Assembly (NCBI GenBank): GCA_036023115.1 | Contig: JAYKKT010000064.1 | Span: 7,200,501 to 7,264,500 of the forward strand | Direction of reading: 5' to 3' | DNA: 64,000 bases | From: Brasenia schreberi | Taxonomy: Eukaryota; Streptophyta; Magnoliopsida; Nymphaeales; Cabombaceae | Part shown: positions 1 to 11,198 of the stretch, piece after piece | How the letters are laid out: every line of letters begins with the position of its first letter | How positions within the stretch are numbered: position 1 is the first letter of the stretch | The notes under the pieces: generated by a model | The model's input: the letters and a program-made list of their open reading frames with translations, nothing else | Told to the model about the DNA's origin: nothing | Databases searched by the model: none | Translations under genes and position numbers: made by a program

Positions 1-1022
1 AATCCAGATCAATGACACCATTGACATATATTAACCTTATAAGAGACATGTATGATGGTGTAAAAACATGTGTGAGGACTCATGAAGGAACAACAGACTT
101 CTTTGAAGTTAATATTGGGTTACATCAAGGATCAACTTTAAGTCCATACTTATTTATAATGGTGATGGATGAGTTAACAAAACATATTCAAGATGAAGTA
201 CCTTGGTGTATGTTATTTGCAGATGACATTGTATTAGTGGAGGAGTCTAAGGAAAAAGTTAATAGAAAATTGGAACTATGGAGAGAAACATTAGAAAGCA
301 AAGGCCTCCGACTTAGTAGAACAAAGACCGAATATATGGAATGTAAGTTTGATCATTTGGTTACTTCAGAGGACATGAAAATTAAAATTGGCACACATTG
401 CATTCCCCAAAAGGAAAGTTTTAAATACCTAGGGTCAATTTTTTCAGAGTGATGGAAGAATTGATGGAGATGTTACACATAGAATTAATGCTGGTTGGTT
501 AAAATGGAGAGGAACATCAGGTATTCTTTATGATAAGAAGATACCATTAAAGTTAAAAGGTAAATATTTTAGAGCAGCAATTAGGCCTGCCATGTTTTAT
601 GGTTCTGAGTGTTGGGCAGTTAATCATCAACATGTACAAAAGATGCCTGTGACAGAAATGAAGATGTTGAGATGGATGAGTGGTCATACAAGAAAAGACC
701 GTATACATAATGAGGTTATTAGAAACAAATTAGGAGTGACACCAATAGAGGATAAAATGAAAGAACATTGTTTAAGATGGTTTGAACATATAGAAAGAAG
801 ATCAAAAGAAGAACCTGTAAGAAGGTTAGAAAAACTAATTTTGGAAAGTATTAAAAGTGGTAGAGGACAACCACAAAAGTGTTGGAAAGAAACAATAAAG
901 AATGATCTAGCTTATTGGGAGTTAACTGCTAACATGGCACACGATAGGGATCTGTGGAAACAAAGAATCCATGTAGCTGACCCCGTCTAGTATGGAAAAA
1001 GGCTTAGTTGTTATTGTTGTTG
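1..1022 (+). mobile_element. RTE-clade LINE, 3' part (reverse transcriptase C-terminus and tail)
   Basis: Two open stretches (12-452 and 592-990) encode the second half of a LINE reverse transcriptase. Visible are the [11 protein letters not shown] block, the catalytic FADD motif near position 220, and the C-terminal region with [13 protein letters not shown] and [13 protein letters not shown] that is typical of plant RTE-type elements. The frame breaks near 450 in the GSIFSE region, so this copy is dead. The non-coding 3' end (GACCCCGTCTAGTATGG) runs into a short TTG-type tail ending at about 1022, the usual 3' microsatellite of RTE elements. The 5' part lies off the left edge. The same family recurs at 20732, 29061, 30089, 31793, 41755 and as scraps elsewhere. 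Confidence 0.92.
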
Positions 1023-1282
1023 AGTATAGGCCTTCCCTCTCTAGTCTTTGTTGCTGTGCGAGGAGATTCCAGATCCTGAAAGGCCAGAAGTATGATAACT
1101 CTCTTAATCCAGTGGTAGCTCTTTTCTTAATGGTTCTTTCCCCTCTTTTGGGATGAGTCTTGGAACAACTAAATTGATAATTTGGTACATTTTGAAAATG
1201 ATATTGCTACCAGAACTCCTTTTTATTATGCTTGTTATCTTGAGTGATTTTGCGTTTATATGCTTTTGTTGGTCAACGATTT

Positions 1283-1493
1283 CCAGTCCCTGCAATCTGG
1301 ACGAGGAAGTGCAGACTATATACTAGCATATAAAAAACTGAAGGACGATCTGCGGACAGTGTTCGACATGCTTCCCAAGGATGTGCAGCACCTCTTGCTT
1401 CTCAACCCACAGAGGGCTGCCCTCCTGCAAGCAAGTTTGGAAAGGTCTAAGTTGCCTGGGCATCCTTCGGTTCTTGGGACAGGTTCTCCCTAA
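1283..1493 (+). CDS. possible terminal exon of an unrecognised gene
   Basis: A pyrimidine-rich stretch ends in TTTCCAG at 1282. It is followed by 69 codons of non-repetitive, plausible coding sequence and a TAA stop at about 1491-1493. The peptide is charged and leucine-rich (YILAYKKLKDD, MLPKDVQHLLLLNPQ). I do not recognise the family. If it is real, the earlier exons lie left of the window and the LINE at 1-1022 sits in the last intron. It could also be a chance ORF; there is no supporting second exon in view. Confidence 0.35.
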
Positions 1494-2750
1494 GGCTTTA
1501 CAGGTTCCGCTCGATAGCCAGGTAAAGTGCGGCGTTTGGAATTCTTTTGGAGCCATATGAAAGTTTTGGTGAGAGATGCCAAGCGAGAACGTCGTGTTGT
1601 ATTTCTTAATGAAATGGAGTAGTCATTGGCTGAATGCTTCTTCGGTTGACCATCTCCTCTCTCTGCATATTTCGAAGCATAGTTCATGCTTCTTCTTTGG
1701 GTGGTGGCCATGGTGGAACCTTCGGTTTATTTTCTGTTTCCTTTTGAGCATTGAAATAATTTTTCCTTTTTCTTTCTGCAATTAATTTGTTTGCCGAATT
1801 GGTTGATCGGGAAATCCTTACTGTAAAGCCATTTAGCCATTGAACCATCGTATGAGATTAGAATTATGTAACATAGGTTGGTAATCTCTCTCTCTGGTGT
1901 GTGTGTGTTGTGTATCATACTGCTCTTGCACATAACAGGAACACAGCAAGACAGTTTAGGCTCCCAAGTGCTTCAACAGGGTTCATGTCTGAAGGGCAAG
2001 ACAATGAGCATGTAGTCGACACCTCCCTGCGTGTGAAAGGACTCCGTTTTGGTTGTGACCGAGTTTTGAGAGCCGACGGCATGCCCTAAATGGAATTCAA
2101 CATTGCTATCCGAAAAGAGACGGAATCTTAATCACAAGGCTTGTTCTAAAACATTGAAGCAAAATGGTCTTGCCGAGGCGTTCACTGATAATTGACTAGG
2201 GTGTAGCCTCAATACTTCATAGTCAAATGCCTATCAAAACGAAAACCAAGCCTTCTCCCTTGCTAGGTGGGGTTCGGGCTAGCAAGGACGATCGTTTGGC
2301 TGGTTTTCAGGCCCCAAAACGATGAAGACAAGAATAGTGACTTTATGTTTCAATTTTGTCTGCACTCTGGTGACTCTTTCATGTACGGAAAGTTAGTAGC
2401 TGACAACCAGCTTAAAACTTTACTAATTCTTAATACTTTTCAATTATCCCGTTGGATCTTATCGACAAATCTTAAAGATAAGGTTATCTTTAAGATTCGG
2501 AATTTGTGCTGGGTTGTCCCAAACAATGGTACATAGCTCCTCGCAAATAAATCAGAATCAAGTTTCTTGGATGGGAGCATGAAGAGTGAATATCCTTCAA
2601 ATGCACGAAGAAAATTGAGTAGTGATGGTTGCTCCTTCCTCAACCGTAGCTCGAGCTTAGTTGAGCTCTCTACCAACAATGAAGCACATATCTGTCAAAT
2701 TTTCGACGTGAGCCTTTTTTTCGAAAGGCACGGCCGGAACAAATGTTTCC
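1494..2750. other. non-coding stretch, no gene seen
   Basis: This would hold the 3' UTR of the putative exon ending at 1493, then unique AT-rich sequence with a short TC/GT microsatellite near 1888-1912. The short ORFs here on both strands have no recognisable domain. Confidence 0.5.
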
Positions 2751-3231
2751 ACTAAATTCTAGGCCTTCATATTTCAGATACTGAAACACCCAACAGCTTT
2801 ATCTTTCTGAACTACTGCATTTTCCCTTAACAAGTTTCACCAAGATTGTCGTAAAGAAGAAGAAAATGAGAGGAAAGACAAATTTCACCAAGATTTTGTT
2901 TGCGAGCACCATGCTCAAGAACTTGCTCACACGCGCGCACACACACACACACAGAGTTCCTTGATATTTCATAACTACTCCTTCCCTTATTTAGAAGTTA
3001 GCTCATGGTTTTATTTGCGAGTTCCAACGTCAAGAACTCTGCTCTCAGAGAGAGAGAGAGAGAGTCTGCACACAATGTGGCATCAGTAGGACGTTCAGAA
3101 GAAAGGGTAGATTTCGTAGTGCACGCTGCAGCCGCCAAAGATGACCCGTCCCCGTTCCTTCCCGACGCAGCACTGCCCGAACTTGGACACAGCCGTGGCT
3201 AAGCAGCCGGAGCACACCCACGGAGGCAAGT
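2751..3231 (-). pseudogene. DUF26 / ginkbilobin-like gene copy A, 3' part and downstream flank
   Basis: This stretch aligns by eye with 15750-16240, the 3' half of the second copy. It has the same CCCAACAGCT start, the same CA/GA microsatellite and the same end of the second DUF26 domain, in which the minus strand encodes a C-x2-C (CSGCLAT) stretch. The coding part is roughly 3060-3226. It is cut at 3231 by the copia LTR; the upstream half of the gene resumes at 8870 on the far side of the insertion. The joined gene is broken, so no product is expected. Confidence 0.75.
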
Positions 3232-3639
3232 GATGTTGGAGGTTGACTACTTCGAGCGACGTGCTTCGGTTCTGTTCTTGCCTGGAGCTTCAGTTCGCTT
3301 GTAGAGTCTACAACGGAATTCTTTTGTGGATTTGTTTGAGGTTTTCACACAGGGGTTTCCCGAGAGAGGAACTCGGTTTAGTTTTTTCTTTTTCACAGTA
3401 TTTTCCAGTGCCATTTCCTATAGTGCTGCTCTATTTATATAGAGCAACGTGCTTCCTCCTCTTCCCAAATTTTTCTCTTATGGCTTTCCTCATTTGGAGC
3501 GTTATCCAGAGCGTTACCGTAAAGTCTGGCAATGTCCTCTGGCTGTCATGATCCTTCCTTATCCAAGATACAGGTAACGGTCTGAATGACCAGTCCAGGC
3601 GTTACCTGTGCTTGATGGCCGAGAATGACCACAAAACAT
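3232..3639 (-). repeat. left LTR (3' LTR of the minus-strand copia element)
   Basis: 408 bp, colinear with 8462-8869 with scattered substitutions. It starts GATGTTGGAGG and ends ACAAAACAT on the plus strand. It contains a TATATAGAG stretch near 3438 and tandem-like GTTATCCAGAGC and GTTACC motifs near its right end. Confidence 0.92.
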
Positions 3640-3651
3640 CATCTCCCACTT
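3640..3651 (-). other. polypurine tract of the copia element
   Basis: On the minus strand this reads AAGTGGGAGATG, directly before the 3' LTR. This is the expected position and composition for plus-strand priming. Confidence 0.65.
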
Positions 3652-3926
3652 GGCCATTCGAGCCAAGTGTACAGACATACTGGTTTCCTCCCACTCTTAC
3701 AGGGTTTCACCTTACTGTCTTTTCATGATTGCTACTGCAATCAATACCTGTTGTGTGGTTATTTCCCTTCACAACAATCTATCAGTTGTATGGTTATTTA
3801 CCTATACAACACTTTTATCCGTTGTATGGTTATTTCCCTACACAGTTCATCTGCTTGAAAACACAATTTCAAGTATTTTGTTCCTTTCAGATATCTTAAA
3901 ATCCTCTTCACAACTACCCAATGCTG

Positions 3927-6333
3927 TCATCCAAGATTACTTTGATATCTACTTAGAAGACCAACAACAAAGTTGATATCAGGTCTTGTACACAACATAG
4001 CATACATCAAGCTACCCACAACTTGTGTATAAAGAACATTAGGCTTATCGTCTCCTTCACCGGGACAATCAACCTTACTTAATTTGACCCCTTTTGCAAC
4101 AGGTGTATCTGTAGGCTTGTATTCACCAATTTTAAACTTCTTGAGGATATAGTCAATATATCTCTCCTGACTCAGGCATAATAGTCTAGATTCTCTATCT
4201 CGAGAGATCTTTATTCCAGGGATATAGGATGCTTCCCCCATATCCTTCATTTTGAGCTTGGAGTTTAACCATGACTTGGTTTTGACAATCATCTCGTTGT
4301 CGTTTCCAGTCAACAAAATATCATCTACATATAACGATAGGATGACAAAGTGGCTCCCACTATTCCAGACATATACACAGTGATCAAGTTTATTAGCCAC
4401 GAACTCAAGTTCTATAATGGCATTTTGAAAAGTCAAATACCAATTGCGAGGTGACTGTTTTAGGCCATATAGAGATTTTTTTAACCTATATACTTTATCT
4501 TCTTAGCCTTGAACCACAAATCTTTTGGGCTGTTTCATATATATGATTTCTTCTAAATCTCCGTTTAGAAAAGCTGTCTTTAGATCTAACTGATGTAAAT
4601 CCAAATCATAGTATGCAGATATTGCCAGGATTATACATATAGATGAAATTTCGTTACTGGAAAATATGTTTCAATATAATCTATTCCCTCTTTTTGCGAA
4701 AAACCCTTTGCAACCAACCTCGCTTTAAACTTATCGATTGCACCATCGATCTTATATTTATTTTTCAGAACCCATTTACAGCCTATGACTTTCCTTCCTT
4801 TTGGCAAATCAGCCAATTACCAAACTTGATTTTTTTCAATGGATTCAATTTCCTCATCCATGACTTTCTCCCAGTTTTTTGCTTCTGATGAATTCATAGC
4901 TTACTGATAAGTCAAGTTATCAATCAACTCATCTAAATCCACCGAATTACACACTTCTTTCGCAAGATAAGTGTGATAATTCTTTAAGCAGGACGGAGTA
5001 ACTCTTGGCCTTTTATGTCCACTGAAGGTTTTGGTAGTTTCAGGAAGATCTTTAATGGGCTTAAAAGATGATTGGTCTAAATCGACCGTATTATCAACAC
5101 ATTCATCATTGTTTTCCAAGATGTCATTCTTAGTATCTTCTAAGATTTCAACATCTCTGCTTTTAATGAGTTCGTGGTCCTTATGATAAAACTAATATCC
5201 TTTTGAACATTCTGGATATCCAATAAATATAAATCTTAAAGATCTACTGTCTAGCTTATCTCTACACTGATCAAGGATCTTTACACGTGCAATAGATCCC
5301 CACTTTCTAAGATGACCTAGGTTGAGTTTTCTTCCAAACCATATCTCATATGGTATAGTGTATATAGCTTTACACGGTACTCTATTGAGTATGTAAATCA
5401 CTGTACTTACTGCTTCTCCCCAAAATATCCTTGGAAGAGAGGCATCGATCAACATAGACATTGTCACATTCAATAAGGTTCTGTTGTATCTCTCAGCTAC
5501 ACCATTTTGTTAGAGTGTCCTTGGCATTGTATTTTGCTTTGTAATTCCAAAGTCTTTACAAAATTCAAGAAATTCTGTCTAAGTATATCCATAACCTCTA
5601 TCTGATCTTAAGACTTTGATTGAATGGCCTAATTGGTTTTTCACTTCTTACTTATATTTTATAAAAGCATCAAGTGCCTCAGATTTATGTGCCAAAAGAT
5701 ATAGATACATATATCTAAAGTAATCATCGATAAAGATTATAAAATAACCCTTTCCATGATGTGACTTTACTCTAATGGTCCACATAAATCTGTATGAATG
5801 ACCTCTAACAAGGTTATTGCCCTTGTTGAATCTTTGGAAAAAACTTTCCTTTTCATTTTTTCTTGTATACAAGCTTCACACTTGTTGAAAGTATTTTTCT
5901 TAAATCCAGGCAATAAGTCAAAGTTGGATAGTTTCCTAAACTTTTCTAGACTTATATGCCCAAGGCGTTTATGCCATATATTCACATCAATAGAAAAGGC
6001 ACACTCAATATAAGCAGAAGTACCAATTTCATTATCACTTAGTTTAAAGAGACCATGCTCTACATCAAATTTCCCAGAGAATAATATTCTCTCATATTTT
6101 TTTACAGTCACCTTGTTAGAGATAAACCTAACCTCAAAACCTTTCTTTACTAAGGTAGGGACCGAGACCAAATTGTGCCTTATAGATGACACAATTAATA
6201 CATTAGTCAATACATTCAATTTGCCTTTTACAAATATTCTGAAAGACCCAGTACCCAAAACATTGAAGAAAGTATTATTTCCTATATAGACTCGATGTTC
6301 CTTGAGTTTGTATTCCTTCAAATCCATTGTCAC
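3927..6333 (-). pseudogene. copia pol remnant: GAG-pre-integrase, integrase, reverse transcriptase
   Basis: Minus-strand pieces in several frames cover a copia pol. 6333-5767 carries the GAG-pre-integrase zinc-binding region (HKRLGHISLEKFRKL) and the start of the integrase core (HTDLCGPLE). 5473-5192 holds the integrase C-terminal part (FWGEAVSTVIYILNRVP). 4816-4631 begins the reverse transcriptase ([15 protein letters not shown]). 4436-3927 has the YVDDILLTGND catalytic motif and the segment VVGSLMYAMLCTRPDI. The RNase H domain that should follow is absent: only about 290 bp separate this point from the LTR. Stops and frameshifts separate every piece. Confidence 0.9.
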
Positions 6334-6479
6334 TTCCTTGGTCTTCGAGATATGTCGAGTAGCTCTACAGTCTATCCACTAACCTGTCACTGGGCGGTCC
6401 ATTTACAAACATTCTAAAATCATGCAGATTATATCTTGCTTCTCCGATTCTCCGCGCTGTGGGTTTTTTCTTCATCTTT

Positions 6480-7265
6480 TTTGTTGCGACAATCCCTTTT
6501 GTTGTGTCTCATATTTTTGTAGTTAAAACACTTGACCCGATAAGCGGTTTCCTGCGATTTTTTAAAATTTTGACCGCCTTTCTTGTTATTCTTGCCAAAC
6601 TTCTTTTTTGGTTTATTTTTCTTCTAGTAGGTTTTGGTGCTAGAAGCTATCTCATCTTAGAATACTAGCAATTTTTCTTTCTTGCTCTTGTTCATGTGTT
6701 CCTGCTATATTGCTAGTTTTAGGGGTAATTCAGAAAGGTTAACCTCTGGCCCTAATCTGAGGACAGTGATGACCATGTTTCATGACGGAGATAGACTTTT
6801 AATATGATAAATATCTGCATCGGTTCTGGGATGACTGACTTTGTTACGGCTAAGTCCTTAGCCATTACTAACATGTGGTTCACATGTTTTACTACATTGT
6901 CTCGTTCTCTCATTTTCAAGGAGTTATACTTTTGTAGTAGCAACTGCACATGCAACTTGACAGTTGTATCATATTTGAGTGTTATTGAGTCAAAAAACTC
7001 TTTAGCGGTCTCGCATTCTTCGAAGACCCTAATTAAGTCATCCTCCATGTAGGTCAACATGATTGTCCTTGTTATAATGTCATCCTTTTTACTTGTTGCT
7101 CAGTTGCGTCTGGAAGTGGCGAACACACAGTTTCTTTCAACACATACGCAACACCTCCAAGTGTTAGAGCCAGTGAGATTCTCTTCTTCTATGTTTGGAA
7201 GTTAAGACCATCCAACTTTTCAGTTTTTGCCAACTCAAACACACATATTCTAGAGCTCATTTTTA
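6480..7265 (-). pseudogene. copia gag remnant (UBN2-type) with degenerate zinc knuckle
   Basis: The minus-strand stretch 7060-6752 matches copia gag (LIRVFEECETAKEFFDSI, then MKERDNVVKHVNHML-like sequence). It is preceded at about 7265 by a plausible start, MSSRICVFELAKTEKLDG. Further on, near 6540-6480, a CCHC-like knuckle is visible in which the second cysteine is replaced by tyrosine (CFNYKNMRHNKRDC). The region has several frame breaks. Confidence 0.8.
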
Positions 7266-7399
7266 TGTGTTTGACAATAATAACAATTAAAAGGTCTAAA
7301 AAGGAAACAAATATAAAATAAAGAGCACACATAACAAGAATCATGTTAGAACGATGCATAATATCATAAAAACAAACCAGCGATAATTCCATAAGTACT

Positions 7400-8448
7400 T
7401 TGAGATAAACGCGTAAACTATCCCAAAGAATTTCTGCCTTTGAACGTTTTAAATAATACCAAGGGCAAAACCATAATTTTAACTATTTGTCCTCTTTTGA
7501 ATTTTTTGAAAAAACCTAAGGACAGACTTGTAAAATTACTCTTTGGTATTTTTGTAAAATTCATAACTGATCGGGGTTAAGATTGTAATTTTAACCCTCA
7601 TGCCCAATCTGTAATTATTTCAAAAGTATAGGGGCAATCCTATCTTTTGACTTAATGATAGAGCTGAAATTGTCTAAACTGAGAAGGGCATAAATGTAAA
7701 ATGATAACCCGATATTTCATAATTTTTATAAACTGCCGAAGGTCAAATTTGACTTTTTGCATAGTAAGGGCAAAACAACTTTTTACCAGAGAAATATCTG
7801 GACAGTTTCATATGGTGGTAAAATGATAAATAAAAAAACCGGTCGGGGCAGAACGAACTTTTGAGTTTGCTGCTTGAGACGGTTTCCAAAACCATGGGCT
7901 GTTTTGGGAAACCGTCGGTTTCGACCCGCGATTTTCTGAGCTACTATAAAAAGAGGAGAAAGGAAAATTCAAGAGAGAGAGGGAGAGAGAGAGAGAGAGC
8001 GTGAGACGATCGACTGTTTGTCGATCGTCGGTGTTTTCATGTTTTTTTTTCGATGGAAGGACGACAATAGAGAGGGAGAGTCGGCCGGTAGCTCTGCCAT
8101 GATTTTTTTTTTGTATTCCGCTCTACGACGGTTCTGGCCTGTTCTTGTTTTCCGGTCTTGAGGTCATTGGCGGTTCCTGTCTGCCTGCCTTCTGGTCGTG
8201 GGCGGCTCTAGTATGTTTTGGCCTGCTTGACTGCCTTCTGGCCGTGGGTGGCTGCGGCTTGTTCTGGCCTACTTGTCTACTTGCCTTCTGGCTATGGGTG
8301 GCTCCGGCCTGTTCTGACCTCTTCCTTTTGCTGCCTCCCCTTTCCCTTCCTTTTCCCTTTTCCCTTTCTTCTCTTTTTTTTTTTGTTTTTCTCTTCCTCT
8401 AATAATCCTTTTACCTGAGCAAATTTTTTTTTACAAGGTTAGTGAGGA
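7400..8448 (-). other. untranslated leader of the copia element
   Basis: About 1 kb between the primer-binding site and gag, with no domain. It contains a GA microsatellite near 7972-7999 and a short tandem repeat at 8185-8325. Confidence 0.6.
8185..8325. repeat. three-copy tandem repeat in the copia leader
   Basis: Three imperfect units of 46-49 bp start at 8185, 8231 and 8280. Each begins CTGCCTTCTGG or CTTGCCTTCTGG and includes GTGGGTGGCT followed by TGTTCTGGCC-like sequence. Confidence 0.7.
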
Positions 8449-8449
8449 G

Positions 8450-8461
8450 GCTCTGATACCA
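8450..8461 (-). other. primer-binding site (initiator Met-tRNA)
   Basis: The minus strand reads TGGTATCAGAGC, the standard plant copia PBS, with no gap to the LTR that begins at 8462. Confidence 0.9.
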
Positions 8462-8869
8462 GATGTTGGAGGTTGACTACTTCCAGCGACGTGCTTCGGT
8501 TCTGTTCTTACCTGGAGCTTTAGTTCGCCTGGAGAGTCTACAGTGGAATTCTTTTATGGATTTGTTTAAAGTTTCCACACAAGAGTTTCCCAAGAGAAGA
8601 ACTTGGTTTGGTTTTTCTTTTTTCACAGTATTTTCCAGTGTCATTTCCTGTATTGCTGCTCTGTTTATATAGAGCAACGTGCTCCCCCCTCTTCTTTGAT
8701 TTTCCTCTTAGGGCTTCCCTCATCTGGAGCGTTATCCAGAGCATTACTGTAAAGTCTGGTAACGTCCTCTAACTCTTATGATCCTTCCTTATCTAAGATA
8801 CAAGTAACGGTATGGATGGTCAGTCCAGCAGTTACCTGTGCTGGATGGCCGAGAATGGCCACAACACAT
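8462..8869 (-). repeat. right LTR (5' LTR of the minus-strand copia element)
   Basis: 408 bp, the same length as the left LTR and colinear with it. It is flanked internally by the PBS and externally by the target duplication CAAGT. Confidence 0.92.
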
Positions 8870-9181
8870 CAAGTCCCTGGTGCACTCCGCCATCCCATAG
8901 AGCATCACCTTCGGCGATACCTTTATCTGCACCTTGCCCAGCGCTCCCTTTCCCAAAACCATCGCCATGGCCGCCACTTGCTGCATCAACTTTGCCACCT
9001 TCTCTAAAAAAGCTTTCGAGTCTGACTCGTTCCCGACATTGTTGTAGGCGATGTAGTAGTCCATTCTGTCCAATTTTTCATTGAAATTCTCGGTGTCGTA
9101 ACGCAGATAGCATCACTCGAACCAACCTTGCCTTCCCATCTTTCGCGCAACTAGCGTTGATCTCCGTCTGTGCGCCCATGG
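8870..9181 (-). pseudogene. DUF26 / ginkbilobin-like gene copy A, middle part
   Basis: The minus strand encodes the end of one DUF26 domain and the start of the next: KDGKARLV, then after a frame break CYLRYDTENF, then MDYYIAYNNVGN and YGMAECTRDL. The family (Gnk2-homologous, two C-x8-C-x2-C domains) contains secreted plant proteins and receptor-kinase ectodomains; ginkbilobin itself is antifungal. The gene is interrupted on the right of the coding direction by the copia element at 8869 and apparently on the upstream side by a second copia relic at about 9182. The frame break before CYLR is also present in copy B. Confidence 0.8.
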
Positions 9182-9990
9182 TGTTGGCAAAATCAAACAT
9201 GCCCCACACAACAAAAACTCTATATCGAAAGTAAGGCCTACACAAATAGTACGGAAAACAAAACTAGACGCCATAATTAAAACATGATTAAAAAAACTTA
9301 TATGTACTAGTCGTCCTTCATACTTTGCTTAGAGAAATCAATAAGAATAATTTTGTCTTTCTCACACGATAAAACACAAAACTTCAAATACACTTACATG
9401 ACTTCGATGTCTCAGTTGTTTATAAATGATAATAAAGAGTGCACTGAACAACCATACAACAAAGAATGCCACAAACAGAGGAAGAGCAAAAGTAAGAGGA
9501 GAGAGTGTTCACAAAAAATTATGTGATTAAAGAGTCTGAATCGCTTATTTATAAACTGTGTTGAAATCACATATCTGATCCAAAAGTCATACCTCTCCAT
9601 CCCATAGTCGTTCAAGCGTACTCTTCATCGTTAGATCAAAAGTTTTTCATACAAAAAAGATAAATCGAAGACAATTTTCGAACCCAAACCTAAGTCCAAC
9701 CCTGACCCTACATACTTGTGTGATCTATCATGTCCTCCACAAGCTCTAATTAAGGTTCATGAGCTACTAACTATAAAAGTATATGTGATTTTGTCTCATT
9801 CTTCAATATATAACTAAACTTTGTCTCCTCTTAGTCATCACATGTAAAAGTTTCTCACATATAACTTTTTACACTATGACTTTCTCATATATCAATGATG
9901 CATCAATTGAATATTTGGGATATCAACATGAATTAAATGTTATTAATGCACATGAGTTTAATTAACCAAACTTAGTTAACATTAAATCCA
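9182..9990 (-). repeat. left LTR of the older copia element
   Basis: About 809 bp. It shares long stretches with 12680-13499, including GTGTTCACAAAAA near 9507 and the AT-rich end near 9934-9990. The purine tract GTGGAAAAT on the minus strand lies just inside. Confidence 0.65.
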
Positions 9991-10928
9991 ATAATTTTCC
10001 ACAATGTCCTAAAGTGTAAAAGTGTCATCTAAAATCAACCATCATATTATACTTTCAGTAATGATACATTTCGGTTTAAACCATTATCTAAGTTATCAAA
10101 TATTACGCTTACAAGAACTAGGTGAACATATATATTGAACATGAACCTTGGGTATAAAAGTTTCTATTGATAACAACATAATAAAATATTATGATATGAT
10201 CTTTAGGGGTGATGCATTAATGATTATGTATATATATATATACTGCATCATTATTTTTAAGAAATCACTCAATTCTCCTATTACGACCACATAATATCAA
10301 TCACTTAGTTAGGCATCTCTAAAGATGTATTGCTAGCATAATGTCTTAGGACTCTATCCTATTAAGAGAATAATTTATTACTAAACTTTCAATCATTACA
10401 CTTTAAGTTTATAAGGAAAGGACACATCGATACTAAAAGTATTAAATAATAGAAAGTGTCATTATATTCACCCAATAACTTGTTACTACTATATTGAACA
10501 TACTTCATGAGATCTCAACTAAGTTAGGTTGACTTGCCACTGCTTGTGAATAAATCATAGATTTCAGTCTCATCCCCAACCTAGATTTCTCAACTAAGAC
10601 TAGTGTTACACCCTTAGTTAAAAGATCAACAATGTTATCTTTAGATTCAATAATATCTACAACCACGACTCTATCAAACACAAGATGCCTTACAAACTTT
10701 AGTCTGAATTAGACATATCCCTGCTGCTTTTGGTTGTAGTTGTAATTATTAATCTTAGCAATTATAGTCATGCTATCACAATGCACTGAAATTATAAGAA
10801 ACAACTTCTTTATTATAGGTAAACTGGACATAAGTCCCTTAAGCTATTCAACTTTTAATTCAGTCTCATTCAAAACATAGTTTTGTCTCAAAGGTAGAAC
10901 AAGCCAAAATAGTCTGTTTCTTTGCTTT

Positions 10929-11198
10929 CTATGTGACAATGTTACCACTCACAAGAAACACATATCTAGTGACCCCATTACTCTCGTAGTTCTTTGCTAT
11001 CCAACTACAATCACTAAATCTTTTAAGATCACAAGGATGCTTACCGTGAGGTATTATAAGGAAAATCGTTCCCTTTACATAGCAAAGTACTATGTGTAAA
11101 GCTTTCCAATGAATTTTATTTGAACAACTAGTGTATCTATTAAACTTACACACAACAAATGTAATATTTGATTGTATACATTTGGTTTGATATGTCAA
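10929..11198 (-). pseudogene. copia RNase H fragment
   Basis: The minus-strand frame shows the copia pattern HWKALHIVLCYVKGT, then FSDCSWIAKNYES and GYVF-like VTRYVFLVSG, the usual order in copia RNase H. The fragment is isolated by stops on both sides. Confidence 0.8.

Larger units (their letters stand above)
3232..8869 (-). mobile_element. Ty1/copia LTR retrotransposon inserted in DUF26 copy A
   Basis: Two direct LTRs of 408 bp (3232-3639 and 8462-8869) flank a minus-strand interior in the copia order gag, integrase, reverse transcriptase. A 12-nt primer-binding site for initiator Met-tRNA (TGGTATCAGAGC on the minus strand) touches the right LTR, and a purine-rich tract touches the left LTR. 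The element is bracketed by CAAGT at 3227-3231 and 8870-8874, and deleting it plus one CAAGT restores continuity with the paralogue at 16.2 kb. The coding region is broken by stops and frameshifts, and the RNase H domain is missing, so it is non-autonomous. Confidence 0.93.
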
